From contig ML769408.1 of the NCBI GenBank assembly GCA_009733575.1, positions 310,001-374,000 of the forward strand: DNA of 64,000 nt, given 5' to 3'. This DNA comes from Gymnopus androsaceus JB14. Lineage: Eukaryota > Basidiomycota > Agaricomycetes > Agaricales > Omphalotaceae. Under the pieces are notes generated by a model. It ran no database searches. It worked only from the letters and a program-made list of their open reading frames with translations, and was not told the DNA's origin. Each line of letters starts with the position of its first letter. The first letter of the stretch is position 1. Below are positions 1-10,174 of the stretch, in pieces. The position numbers and the translations under genes are program-made.

Positions 1-178
1 ACTTCCCAGGCTGGCAGTTGCAAGACACATCTGCGAACAAGCTAAACACAATCCAGTTAGCGTATTGAACGACGAGTAGCGAAGAAAACATACGAGGGAA
101 GGTCACTTGACGGGGGACTAAGAGAGCCGAAGCGCCAACGAGAGCAGAGAGAGCACAGATGATGATGGAGAACTTCAT
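1..178 (-). CDS. CFEM-domain secreted protein, N-terminal part (cut by window edge)
   Basis: Reading the minus strand from an ATG at 178 gives a typical secretion signal (MKFSIIICALSALVGASA) followed by a short stretch ending in VTFP. A GT-AG intron (about 42-93) then joins to PCSQMCLATASLGS. The spacing Pro-Cys-x3-Cys just after a signal peptide is how fungal CFEM domains begin. Those eight-cysteine extracellular domains occur in GPI-anchored wall proteins and haem or iron scavengers. Only two cysteines are inside the window, so the family call rests on the signal peptide and this first motif. A small secreted cysteine-rich protein of another family is possible. Confidence 0.6.
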   Translation of the reverse strand, partial: MKFSIIICALSALVGASALLVPRQVTFPRMFSSLLVVQYANWIVFSLFADVSCNCQPGK

Positions 179-585
179 GGCGAATTGAATTGGTAGGGAT
201 AGAAAGTCGAATATGCAAAGGAGTTGCAATAAGAATAGAGCGAGAGGCGGCTTTCAAAATTCGAAAGGGAGCTGAAGAAAGCTGATACGAAACGGACATG
301 CATTTATACTTGCCATGAATGTATGTACTCTTTGACGAGTGAGAGGCAGGCAACATGTGTATGAATTGTGAATGCCTCCCATTGTGCCTTGGAATTAAGC
401 GAGAACAATGGGACGTTCAAAGAAAGAAATAATGGATGGATCTGTTTGGGACAAAGGAAATCTTCTATTGATTACGTAAACAATGGTAAGTCTGCTTCCG
501 GGTGTTTTCACCTGCTCGCATGCATACAAACACATATTTATTATTTGAAGAACAAAGGCGCATTATTCGAACCCCGCCAAGATGG
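179..585. other. Intergenic, upstream of the CFEM gene
   Basis: No protein in either strand looks real here. It holds the presumed promoter of the minus-strand CFEM gene. The only open frame (368-664, plus) has no recognisable composition and overlaps the csn1 relic. Confidence 0.4.
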
Positions 586-930
586 GACCCACAAATTTAT
601 ATCGAATGATTTTCAAAAAATATGCTTCCAAGATATTGCACGTCAAGACATCCCTAGCTCCTAGCAGATATTCGGACACTTGATTCTGCTTTCCTTTCGT
701 GGTTTGCATACCAGATCTGCTTGTTGTCTACACGAAAGTATGAGCATCGAGTGAAAGAAAAAGATAGATATCCTCGCAACCTAAGTAATTTCTTGTCTTT
801 GCGATCTTTACAGCGCGCTCTGAGATTGTCCATCTTCTTGGCTTGTAAAGCTTGGCTCGACTATCAACAGCCGCCTGTCATCGCTCCCGACGAATAGTCC
901 TCCGACTCTGCAACACTCCAGCCAAAGGCT
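586..930 (-). pseudogene. Relic copy of the csn1 3' end
   Basis: This stretch aligns with 2460-2890, the last coding part and downstream flank of csn1, in the same orientation. Shared runs include GAAAGTATGAGCATCGAG and CAAGATAT, and the block that encodes the csn1 C-terminus. The copy has several small deletions: the segment encoding the gene's last residues is shortened and frame-broken. It cannot encode the domain. It is a decayed partial tandem duplicate lying about 2 kb downstream of the parent gene. Confidence 0.75.
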
Positions 931-1077
931 TTTTCCAGTTGGAGGAAGTGCAGTCGCTCGAGAGAATCACAACTGGAGCATTTGTGGCCTCGGGGGCAGG
1001 GATCATTGCGACAGCGTTTTCTGTTCCAGTTTCGGCAAATTTGTTTCCTTCTGGTTTTTTTTGTTTAAGTCAACATG

Positions 1078-2101
1078 TCATTTCCCTTGCACAGCAGCTC
1101 CTTCAGCGTGGACATGAGCTCGAAGAAAGCTTGTGAGCTTCCAGGTTTCATCAAAGAGGACTCCGCGCAGCTTTCCAATGCACCTGCGGGCAGGATGGTC
1201 GAATTGGATAACGCGTTTGTGCACTGAGAAGTGCAACAAACGGAACAAGTCGAGGACGAAGGATTTATAATATCTTTCGACATGCAATTCTGAAGACGTG
1301 GTTCACGGCCTTTGCATAGATCTCCCAATCGGTGACATTCTCGACTTTTCGAGATGTTTTGGAGCGGGAGGAGCTGGAATGGATGTCGAAGAGGATTGTA
1401 TCAAACTCGACGAAGGCCATTTTTCCACTGGGAGGAAGGAAGGTCGGGGGGGGGGAGGGGGTTTGAGTCCTGAGAAGCCGGACGCACTCATTGATGTCCC
1501 GGCTATAATTCTCGACCTTTCTGGCGGTTTCTTGTATAGGTTGAAGGACTCGTCTTCGGACCCTTCTGGGGACGAGGCTCGATGGCGTTTGGAGGCGGCG
1601 GACATGCGTTCAAGAGGGGAGGGTTTTGAATCGTGGAGGTCATCATTCGTCGCAGGTCAGCTCGTCAGGGAGCCTGCCCGACCAGCGCTTGCGCCTCTGC
1701 GAGTTCTCTACTGATATCGTGTTGGTTTTCTTCCTTGCTGTCGGGAGCGTTGTCATGCTCCGGGATCTAGTTCCTGAACCCCGCTGCTCGGCCTCGCGCT
1801 GGGTTCTTTCGAGCTGGCTGAAGAAAGGTTGGAGGACATTGGGGTCATATTGGAAACGCGAGCGGAGACAGAATTGGGCATCTGTGTCCTTTTGGTTTCG
1901 TTTGGATTGCTGGAAATCGTCAACAAAGCCCTGCAAGGAGTTGCGGAGTTCTGCAAGAGCTCGGTTACGGGCAACTCTGTGGTCTCTGTTGCCCTGTTGC
2001 GTGCGGGAGCCACTCAGGCCTGAAGACTGTTGTCCATCCCGTCCATCTGGCTGGGATGAACTTGGCGTGTATCCTTGGGGATGAAAAGTACCATTGCTCA
2101 T
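1078..2101 (-). CDS. Hypothetical protein, probably decayed or mis-framed
   Basis: Not recognised. From an ATG at 2101 a 152-codon frame runs to a stop at 1643. It is rich in Gln, Ser and Arg, with a low-complexity N-terminus and a central amphipathic stretch (residues 40-110). Further minus-strand frames at 1605-1303 (proline-rich, basic) and 1287-1078 (aromatic-rich, helix-like) also have protein-like composition but sit in other frames, and no clean introns join them. It could be one gene with introns I cannot place, or a pseudogene. The coordinates span all three pieces. Confidence 0.3.
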
Positions 2102-2676
2102 AGTTCTAGTAGATTGATGTGTAGATGAATCAATGAAATTGATTGTTAAAACGCAAAGAGGTGTGATACACGAGATTGGTAGAGCGACGAGAAGAAAGAA
2201 TAGTCGCGTCTCTCGTTGCCCTATCAGGAAATATATATAGTGGTGTCGACTGCTTGGACCGGTCCAAGCAGGAACAAGTCTGTGGCCGAACAATGGTCAA
2301 GGCCGTTGGTAAGTGTGATGGGACAATAAGAGCGAAAGGTGGATAACTCACTGAGTGATCATCCTCCTCTCCGAGGGAGATCAGCTCGAGACATGAGCCT
2401 CGTCCTTCCTGCTTGCGACCTGAGAGACAAGGAATAACGGAAACGCTTGATAACTTGCTCTCGGATTAAACTCAGCAAATTTACATAGAACATAGAATTA
2501 GCGCAAAAATATACATGCTTCCAAGATATCTTTTACGGTAAAGACACTCATGCTTCTAGCAGATACTCGCCCTGCCCAGCATTATTTCCTTTCGGTGGTT
2601 TGATCACCAGATCTGCTTGTTGTCTACACGAAAGTATGAGCATCGAGCGAAAGAAGAAAAGAAAAGATAGATATCC
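2102..2676. other. Intergenic
   Basis: Holds the 5' flank of the hypothetical minus-strand gene and the 3' flank of csn1. The right part, from about 2460, is the source of the duplicated block at 586-930. No RNA gene or other element seen. Confidence 0.4.
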
Positions 2677-4306
2677 TCACAATCTAATCCTATATAGCAA
2701 TTTCTTGTTCGTCTTTGCGATCTCTACACCGGTCTTGATAGCGCGCGCAAATAACTCTGCTCGATGGTCCATCTTCTTCACTTGTAAAACTTTGGCTCGA
2801 CTATCAACCCGGCCGCCAATGTCACCGCTTCTGACGAGACCCACAACATATTCCTCCGTCTCTGCAACACTCCAACCAAAGGCTTGCGCCATACGGTCTA
2901 GCTTGATACTGCTGAAGGGCGCAAAGTAGAGCGAAACAAGGCGGTTGCGGGTAAGCGCGTTGAGTGAGGTGAGATGAGGGTAGATATGGAGATCAATGGT
3001 GTGGCGCGTCTATTAGGGTATAATTAGAGGGAAGGATAGAAAAGCGAGGAGAGTAAGGCCCACGTTGTACTTGCCCAATGTTTCCAGAACGCCTTTAAAG
3101 TTGCTAGCCATATACGCTTCGATCATCTCTCGTACATGCGGCTCCTGCTCAATATACACTCCAAACGAAAGGTTCTCTAGCACCTGGGCCTTGAATCCCG
3201 ACCTCGACAGTGATGCAAGCGCACAAACTGACCCATAGATGGCAATATCACCGGGAGACACGAGCTATAATCTAATGTGAGATCAACCAGGACGCAATGG
3301 TACGAGGCGTACCTTTCCAAACCAATCACCTAAACCTCCACCACTACCTGCCCCAGAGCTCAAGCGCAAAAAGTGATACGCAGCCCTCTCGTAGTTGGAC
3401 TGACCCAATTGTGATAGTGCGGTGGCAAAGTCCAGCTTGGACTGCATAATCTCTCGATCGGGACTCATGGCAGACGCTGTCTTTCTAGAGCTGCCTGTGC
3501 CACTGGCACTTTCTGCTTTGGCAGCATTGGCGGCGCTGCTGGCCACTGCTTCGAGAGCGGCTTCGGCTTTGAAGACGTAAGTTGGGAGATGGGAATAGTT
3601 CCTTTGTTCGATAAGCAGCTGCAAAGACTGTGTGAGAGGTAGTAGGAGAATGGAAGAGAAGAAGTAAAGCACCTCTATAGTTGATAAACAGCCGTCAAGA
3701 ACGTGCTGACTCGTTGTGCAGAATTCGCGTGACTTTGTCCAATGCTTGAGAGCGGAAGCGTAGTCTCCAACTGAACGGCAGAATTCCGCCAAGTCGCGAT
3801 GTCCCATCTGGATAGATTTGAGAATTGGAAGAGAGAAAAGAGAATATGAAGCTACGAACCCTGATGCTCTCCTTGATCATATTATTTGAATAATTCTTCA
3901 ACTCGGCCTCCAACTTCATCTTTTCACTATGATTTTTCTTGAGCGTCTCGTCTGCCCACTTGGACTGGATAGCAGGAAGTTCCGATATGCTGGGAAGCCT
4001 GACATCGGAGTAGGCAGAAACCTGTTCGTATGCATGGCAAAGCGTTTGAAACAGAGCGGGGTCGCGCGATTTCTGAATGAGTTGGACTGCGAGTTTGAAA
4101 GCGTCGACAGCCACTGAAGGGCAAACGGAAACGATATGTATCAGACGATCGATGGCAGTTCTTCCAGTGTAATTTGAGATATACGAGTCGAGCTCAAATG
4201 GATGGTTATCATCGACAAGCACAATGGAAGAGGAAATTCTCGACGATGGTTGAGTAGTTGTGGATGGCTGGGGCTGGGGGACCTCTTGTTCATCAACGTC
4301 CATCAT
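2677..4306 (-). CDS. csn1: COP9 signalosome subunit 1 (PCI-domain protein)
   Basis: Five exons (4306-3860, 3807-3673, 3627-3313, 3264-3064, 3009-2677) join in frame to 476 residues, the normal size for CSN1. The complex removes NEDD8 from cullins, and CSN1 is its scaffold PCI subunit. Family marks: an N-terminal region with YTGRTAIDRLIHIV, helical repeats including ESIRMGHRDLAEFCRSVGDY, and a PCI module with the winged-helix ending (FGWSVAETEEYVVGLVRSGD) near residue 400. The start is the first of two adjacent ATGs. A diverged C-terminal tail follows the PCI domain, as expected. RPN7 of the proteasome lid is the nearest alternative, but the N-terminal motif and the GHRDLAEF variant fit CSN1 better. 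It is divergent from the phosphomannomutase gene. Intact, with no frame break. Confidence 0.9.
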
Positions 4307-4991
4307 CTTGAGAACAGAATGCAGAATGTAGAGAAAGTCAGAGAAAGTAGTGCAAGAAGGTGAAGGCTCACAGCCACCAGCACGTGCACGCGCGCTAACG
4401 CGTGGCCTTAGTCGCGTCGCAAACCATCTGCCTACGATGACGCTAAATTATTCACAGGTATTTTCAACGTATCTCTTCGGCGCGTCTAAAGGAAGGTATT
4501 GGTATGGTTCAATTAGAATTTGACTGATTCGGACGCGCGTACAGTAAACGGTACTTCAAGGAGACAGTTTAACTTTGCCTCAAACCTCGCCAGACTTAGG
4601 CTCCGGACTTTTGCCACATTTTCACATAGTCTCTTATAAAGTACACGATCGGTCGAAACGATGAGACCATCTCCACGGATTTCAACGTTTCAACTATATG
4701 AATTGGGCATGGAGATACTTACTTGACCTTAACGATCAGTCGAACGTTCAAGCAAGTTGTGGCACTGAGCTTGCGCCCGTCTGTTGAAACGAATGTCCAC
4801 GCCACACTATCTTTTGTGGCAATTCCTTTGACGTTTTTGTCAATCTTATCCCGCTGGGTTGTGTAGTTCATTGCCAGCTCGGTAGCGCTACTATCGGGGC
4901 GCTAATCCATGCGATCACTCCGCAAGCAACGTGTGCAAGCGCTCATTCTCAACTCATTCTTAACCCTACACGTCGACTATCTCTGCACGCG
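4307..4991. promoter_or_regulatory. Divergent intergenic region csn1 / phosphomannomutase
   Basis: 685 bp between two divergent start codons, so it must hold both promoters. There are GC-rich CGCG clusters near 4385-4410. I see no clear TATA box at either expected position and no other gene. Confidence 0.45.
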
Positions 4992-6068
4992 ATGGTTTCT
5001 TCAGATTTCTCCGATCGTCCTTTAAACAAACTTGTGCTCTTCGACGTCGATGGAACTCTGGGGCCGTCGCGCCAGGTAACTTTTAGATCGCGTGCCAGCC
5101 AGATCAACTTCTAACATTTGTTTTAGCCTGTACCTCCAGAGGTGATCAAGGTATTGAGGGATCTTAGGAAGAAAGCCGTCGTTGGATTTGTCGGAGGCTC
5201 TGATCTAGTCAAGATCTCCGAGCAGCTCTCCGTCAATGGTAGCAATGGTACGAATAACGTTCAGAATTACTGGTTGCTCAAGCTCATGCACCCTCCAAGT
5301 CGTCGAAGATTTCGATTTTGCGTTCGCAGAAAATGGGCTCACAGCATTTAGGATGGGTAAACCTTTGGAGTCTCAGTCTTCATCAAATTTATCGGCGAAG
5401 AACGATACAAGCCTCTTGTCAACTTCATTTTGCACTATATCGCCGACATGGATATCCCCATTAAACGGTGCGTTGTCAATCATCCAAGTGTCGTACTTGC
5501 AAACTCACCTTTCGCAGTGGAACGTTTGTGGAATTCCGTAACGGAATGATTAATGTCAGTCCCTTGGGTCGTAACGCCACGCAAGTGTCCATTTCTCGTT
5601 CAGATACCAACATTATGTTAATGTTCGCCCTTTTAGTATAGCAGAAAGGAACGAGTTTGAGGTATACGATAAGGTGATTTTATTAGCACACTATGCAACC
5701 TCTCCCTCTCACCTTGCGACAGAAACACGGCCTTCGAGAAGCCTTCGTCAAGGTCTTACAAGAGAAATTCGCCGACTATAATCTGACCTTCTCGATTGGA
5801 GGTAAAATCTCGTTCGACGTGTTCCCCCGAGGATGGGACAAAACGTACGCGTTGAGACATGTCGAACATGAAGGTTTTGAAGAGATCCACTTCTTTGGTG
5901 ATAAAACCTACAAGGTATGCAACGTTATACTTCCCTCTAGCCTCTTTATTGACTGTGTCTTAGGGTGGCAACGATTATGAGCTCTTTGCAGATCCGCGCA
6001 CCATTGGCCATTCCGTGAAGGATCCCGAAGATACAGTTAGAATAGTCAAGGAAATTTTCCAAGTCTAA
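4992..6068 (+). CDS. Phosphomannomutase (eukaryotic PMM/Sec53 type), one frame break
   Basis: Interconverts mannose-6-phosphate and mannose-1-phosphate, the precursor of GDP-mannose for glycosylation and wall mannans; cytosolic HAD-fold enzyme. Seven exons: 4992-5075, 5127-5247, 5300-5467, 5518-5580, 5637-5673, 5723-5914, 5964-6068, giving about 256 residues, the usual length. Visible motifs: LFDVDGT (the catalytic DxDxT) at residues 15-21, [52 protein letters not shown] and the metal-binding FFGDKT. The fourth intron starts GCAAGT (a GC-AG intron). Exon 3 needs one extra base near 5372 to stay in frame: [11 protein letters not shown] is in one frame and [11 protein letters not shown] in the next. 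As PMM is normally essential and single-copy, a consensus error is the likelier cause. Confidence 0.88.
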
Positions 6069-6347
6069 ATGGCTCTCCTGGATGGAGTAGACAGGCATGG
6101 CAGGATAAATGAATGACTTGTAATAGATCACTTTGGGTTAAATGCAACAGTACATATCAGAAAGTAGACGTGATAATTGCACAACCAAAAAGAATTATGA
6201 TATACCAGCAGTGGTTGGAGGCACAGATACTAACTCATGTACGCACTTTTAAAGGGGCACAATATGGCCTAGCTGGGGACCAAGAGATCGTTGCACATAC
6301 AATTGCAAAATTAGATCATTCATAAATAGGGGTGGTGTATCCTATTC
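6069..6347. other. Convergent 3' intergenic region
   Basis: 279 bp between the stop of the phosphomannomutase gene and the stop of the minus-strand membrane-protein gene. It must hold both 3' ends. No gene seen. Confidence 0.4.
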
Positions 6348-7922
6348 TCAGGCGATCTCCCCAATACTTTCCTCCCCGCCCGAACCAACCCTCGTCGTTC
6401 CACTCCCCGTCCCACTTAATGTTGTCGCTGTCGTCTCTGTTCTCGTCGTCCCCGTAATGCCGAAAAACTTGTTCACCTTGTTCACGTTCTCCACGCTTCT
6501 GTTTTCCGCAAATGTCATCCTCTTTTCCTTCGCCGGACTCTCCGGCTCATACGAGTTGGTCAAGTGCACTGGTATCATTTCGAGGGAGTTTGCCGTGGAA
6601 TTTCTGCTGTGGCGATTGGTGCGGGGAGGACCCATTTGGCGAGAGTTGCGCTTGAAATTCATTGTGGTGATAGCGTCTTGATGATGCGTAGCTGCATCGA
6701 TGCTTCTCGAGACAAGAATGACGATGAGGCCTGGAACAATTCCCTACGCCGAGAATCAAGCGCATAAGGTCCCGACACAAAGGAAAGAATATGGTAATTA
6801 CCGATAATTGAGAAATAATATCAAGCATGGGTATTATTGCTGATGTATTGATCAAGTACAGAAGAATTGCAACAATCTGCATGCAAGACATGTCAGTACG
6901 CAAATCCTATCAGATCATCGATAGCAGACTTACCCAGGCGGCGAGATAGATGGCTCCAGACTCGAGAATACCGTATATGAAAGTCCGATATCCCTGCGGC
7001 ATACCACGAACGCCCATGGCCCGTTGAAGTTCGCGATTATGCCACCTGTCCGAATTCAAAATCACTAGGGGAGATAGACGATCGTATAACAACTCACCAA
7101 ATTCTCCCAGCAATCATCCCTGTGCATATTATGTTCGTGAGGACAATACAGACCGCAAGTAAAATTGCCCATTTCTCAACAGCAGGACCGAAGAGATTCC
7201 CAAAATCGGAGGAGGAAGTACTATCAACAAGGGTCATCGACCAGCAAACGAGATACCCCGAAGCTAAGCCAAGGTCAATCAATGCTAACCCAAATATGAA
7301 ACCGGCCACTACGCACTAGTTGATATAATGACAAGGATTATTGGAATAATGACCACATGTAGCCGTTTGTTCCAAAGAATCCACACTCTCCATATTAAAA
7401 TCGAATCCGCGCAGGCGCACTGAATGCGAAAGTCATGATTAAGAACAGAGTATATGATGGAAGAAAGAAACGCACATTAGTCCACTCTATAGCCAACTGT
7501 GCTAGCGTATATGATGCGGCTCCAAGCTGATTGAATTCCACCGTAGCATCATCCTTCACCGTGAAAGCGATATAGTTTTGATAAAATGCCAACGATATGT
7601 GCACCGTTACCATACAATATTGGAAAACGGTTATAGCTCGGACAGTCTTGATTGCAACACTTCCAGCTGGTCTTTGTCTTAATAATAATAAAAAGGCCAA
7701 TCGCAAAGGGATAAAATTAGAAGATTACACGGAAAGATGCCTGGCGATACGCACCTGTAGTTCACGAGCAGGGTCATAAAAAGGACTGAGTACATTCCTG
7801 AATTTCATTGTGTGGTTGAGCATTGAGATCGATCAAGAGAGAGTAAGTAGTTGGAACCTACCATAAAAGCATGTCTCGCAGAATAAAGAAATGAATTGGC
7901 CTTGGACCACAGAAACTCCCAT
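6348..7922 (-). CDS. Seven-helix integral membrane protein, agaricomycete-expanded family
   Basis: Seven exons (7922-7862, 7797-7755, 7677-7476, 7419-7098, 7045-6934, 6876-6802, 6743-6348) give about 403 residues. I count seven hydrophobic helices. They start with QFISLFCETCFYGMYSVLF, include the WRVWILWNKR loop-like motif and the RTFIYGILESGAIYLAAW helix typical of this family, and end in a soluble polar tail of about 110 residues rich in Ser, Thr, Glu and Gly. Members are abundant in mushrooms and have no agreed function; the topology is receptor-like. The frame breaks near 7313, where one missing base would join STS and VVAGFIFGLAL. The start ATG at 7922 gives the usual short first exon, but an upstream in-frame start is possible. 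A paralog lies at the right edge of the window (63248-64000). Confidence 0.75.
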
Positions 7923-8602
7923 GATTGAAGAGGTGAACGCGGAGGAGAGGAAGTGGAAGGGAGTGGGAGGAAACCCGAAGGCGCTGCGCTCAACCCTCAG
8001 GTTGATGCTGAAGAGTAATAGACAAATAGACAGACGAGTAAATAAATTTGAATTGATAAGGACATCGGAACATATGGATACATACATACAACCGTCGCCG
8101 ATCGGGATTGGAGTGTGTAGGAGGAAATTGAAGGTGTTGTTGTGTTCCAGATATCTTAAACTTGTTACTGGATGGTACAGTCGGTACTTAGTCCCAACTT
8201 AGTCCTTTGCGAAGGACGAGTCGATAAAAGAGCTTTCGGCGGTGTCTATGCTTGCCTATGTCGCGCTGGGCGGTTTGATCAGCGCTCGGGCCTCAGGGCC
8301 AAAGCTGAAACGGGGAAAGCAGCATATTTTGATGCGAAACGCGGGCCAAGTACGTACTACTACTACTATAGTAGTACCAGGTTTGAAGAGGGAAAGCTCC
8401 GATTCCTCCGAAAGAGAGAAGACTTAAAAAAGGTTTAAGATGAAAGATGAAGTTCAGGATTGTGTATCTCCTTGGTACCTGAGGCCTGAGGCCTGAGGAC
8501 TCAGGAGGCTGGAAGAGAGGAGCGGAATCAAATTTGAAGCGGGCCGAAGTCATGGGCGCCTATTTTATTGCCAGAACGCAACTTGAACGTTGAACGTTGT
8601 GG
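7923..8602. promoter_or_regulatory. Divergent intergenic region with short repeats
   Basis: Holds promoters of the minus-strand membrane protein and the plus-strand reductase. Noted inside: an imperfect palindrome of TAC/GTA triplets at about 8350-8382 (GTACTACTACTACTATAG then TAGTAC) and a CCTGAGG triplication at about 8476-8505. No convincing gene. Confidence 0.4.
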
Positions 8603-9912
8603 ATGTACCAGATCTTATACCCAGCTGTAGCTACAGGCGCTCTCATTCTTTTCACATCGCTAATGCTTGGCCGCTTTTTCTCAAAATCCTGGGATCCGAA
8701 AGGAAAAGTGAGTCTGTACCTGGTATTCTTAGTCGTCTCGGCACACTCTAACAAATTTATAGCATTGCTATGTGGTGTGTTGCTCTTCGTTGACTGGAAA
8801 TCCAAAGCACCATTTTAATCCTGCTCAAGACTGGAGGATCTTCTGGCCTTGGCCTCGCCACAGCAAAGCTTCTGGTTTCAAAGGGAGCCCACGTATCCAT
8901 TGTATCCCGAGATGCACAGAGGTTAGAAAATGCAATGAAGGAGCTTGAGGCGCGTCTATAATAAGCTAAGAAGACTGAAATGCTGAACAAATGGATTATA
9001 GACTGTCCGCACATCCCCTTCTCAAATTCTCAGATCTTATTCGTATGATCTCGTCACGGCTACTGGTGCACGCGAAGCTCTCGATGCAGTCTGTGAACCA
9101 TATGAAGGCAAGAATCCCGATGCCATATTTATGCTGGCCGGGTCCTGTCATCCGCGCTTCTTCATTGAAGAAACGGAGGAAACGATGATCCACCAAATGA
9201 ACCAGACTTACTGGGTTCAAGCTTGGACTGCCCTAGAAGCCTCCAAGCGTATGGTTCGCGATAAGTCAAAAGGAAAGATTATATTTCATTCAGCATATAT
9301 TGGATATATCACTCTCGTTGGCTACGCCGCGTATGGACCAGGAAGGATGGCTTTAAGAGGTTAGTAGCAACCTTTCTTCCTTACAACCCAGTTCTGATAA
9401 TGTATTTGCAGCCCTTGCCGATACGCTCCGTCAAGAATTCCTTTTATACGATATTGACGTCCATATCGCTTTCCCCGGAACGATGTACACCCCTGGATAT
9501 GATATCGAGAACGCTACTAAACCAAAAATCACACTCAAGATTGAGGAAACCGATCCTGGTGTGACAGGCGACCAGTATGCCAAAGGCCTGCTGCGCGGAG
9601 TGCAAAAAGGCGATTTTCACATTTCTCCAGATTTGCTAGGAAACATCTTCCGTGCCTCAATGAGAGGAGTTGCTCCTTCAGGCAATTTTGTGGTAGATTC
9701 ACTATGGAATTTCATTGGTTGGGTAAGTAAAGGCTTTTTTCTTATTCGTGCGCAGCGTTGACATGTTAGTTCTGGTGTAGGTCGGTCTCCCAATATGGCG
9801 CATGACTGTTGATTCTACCGTTAAAGGACACAAAAAAGAGCACGAAGAGTACCTCACTAGCAAGGGTTTCTGTAGGTCTTCCCCCGCTTTTGTTGCTCAA
9901 AAAACCGACTAG
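8603..9912 (+). CDS. 3-ketodihydrosphingosine-reductase-like SDR with altered active site
   Basis: Short-chain dehydrogenase of the KDSR/Tsc10 group, which reduces 3-ketodihydrosphingosine in the ER during sphingolipid synthesis. Exons: 8603-8707, 8763-8774, 8830-8953, 9002-9359, 9412-9722, 9781-9912. It has an N-terminal membrane helix (residues 8-24), TGGSSGLG cofactor loop, FMLAGS, family motifs FPGTMYTPGY, PKITLKIEETDPG and IGWVGLPIWRM. Two catalytic positions look wrong: the family Ser becomes Ala (FHSAYIGY) and the Lys of YxxxK becomes Arg (YGPGR). The junction after ELEA (8953/9002) also does not keep frame with the only GT donor I see. It may be a pseudoenzyme or a decaying paralog. 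The last exon may end differently, as it runs on through an apparent donor after SKGF. The track's TTG start was replaced by the ATG at 8603. Confidence 0.75.
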
Positions 9913-10174
9913 ATTTTTCTCCAAGACGCTTCTTCCAAAACCAGCTCTTCCTCGTCGTCTTCCACTTAGTCAATGCCCAAACATCCCCTCTTTAAAATAC
10001 ATTAATCTATACCCTTCGTAGTATTATTCTTATATCGTTTTAGTGTACAACAATGGTTATCTCGCGTGATGGTAAAAAACAGGAGTGCACTATTACTATA
10101 AGTACAGCACATCTTTCACCCAATCTTCAAACTTTGGAAGAGCCCCTCCTTCCCATGTGGTTTTGAGCACGACA
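9913..10174. other. Convergent 3' intergenic region
   Basis: 262 bp between the ends of two converging genes; AT-rich, no gene seen. Confidence 0.4.

Noticed and set aside
4992..6068. Phosphomannomutase as a pseudogene
   Set aside because: Only one base breaks the frame; all catalytic motifs and seven exons are otherwise perfect, and similar one-base breaks recur in many genes of this window.
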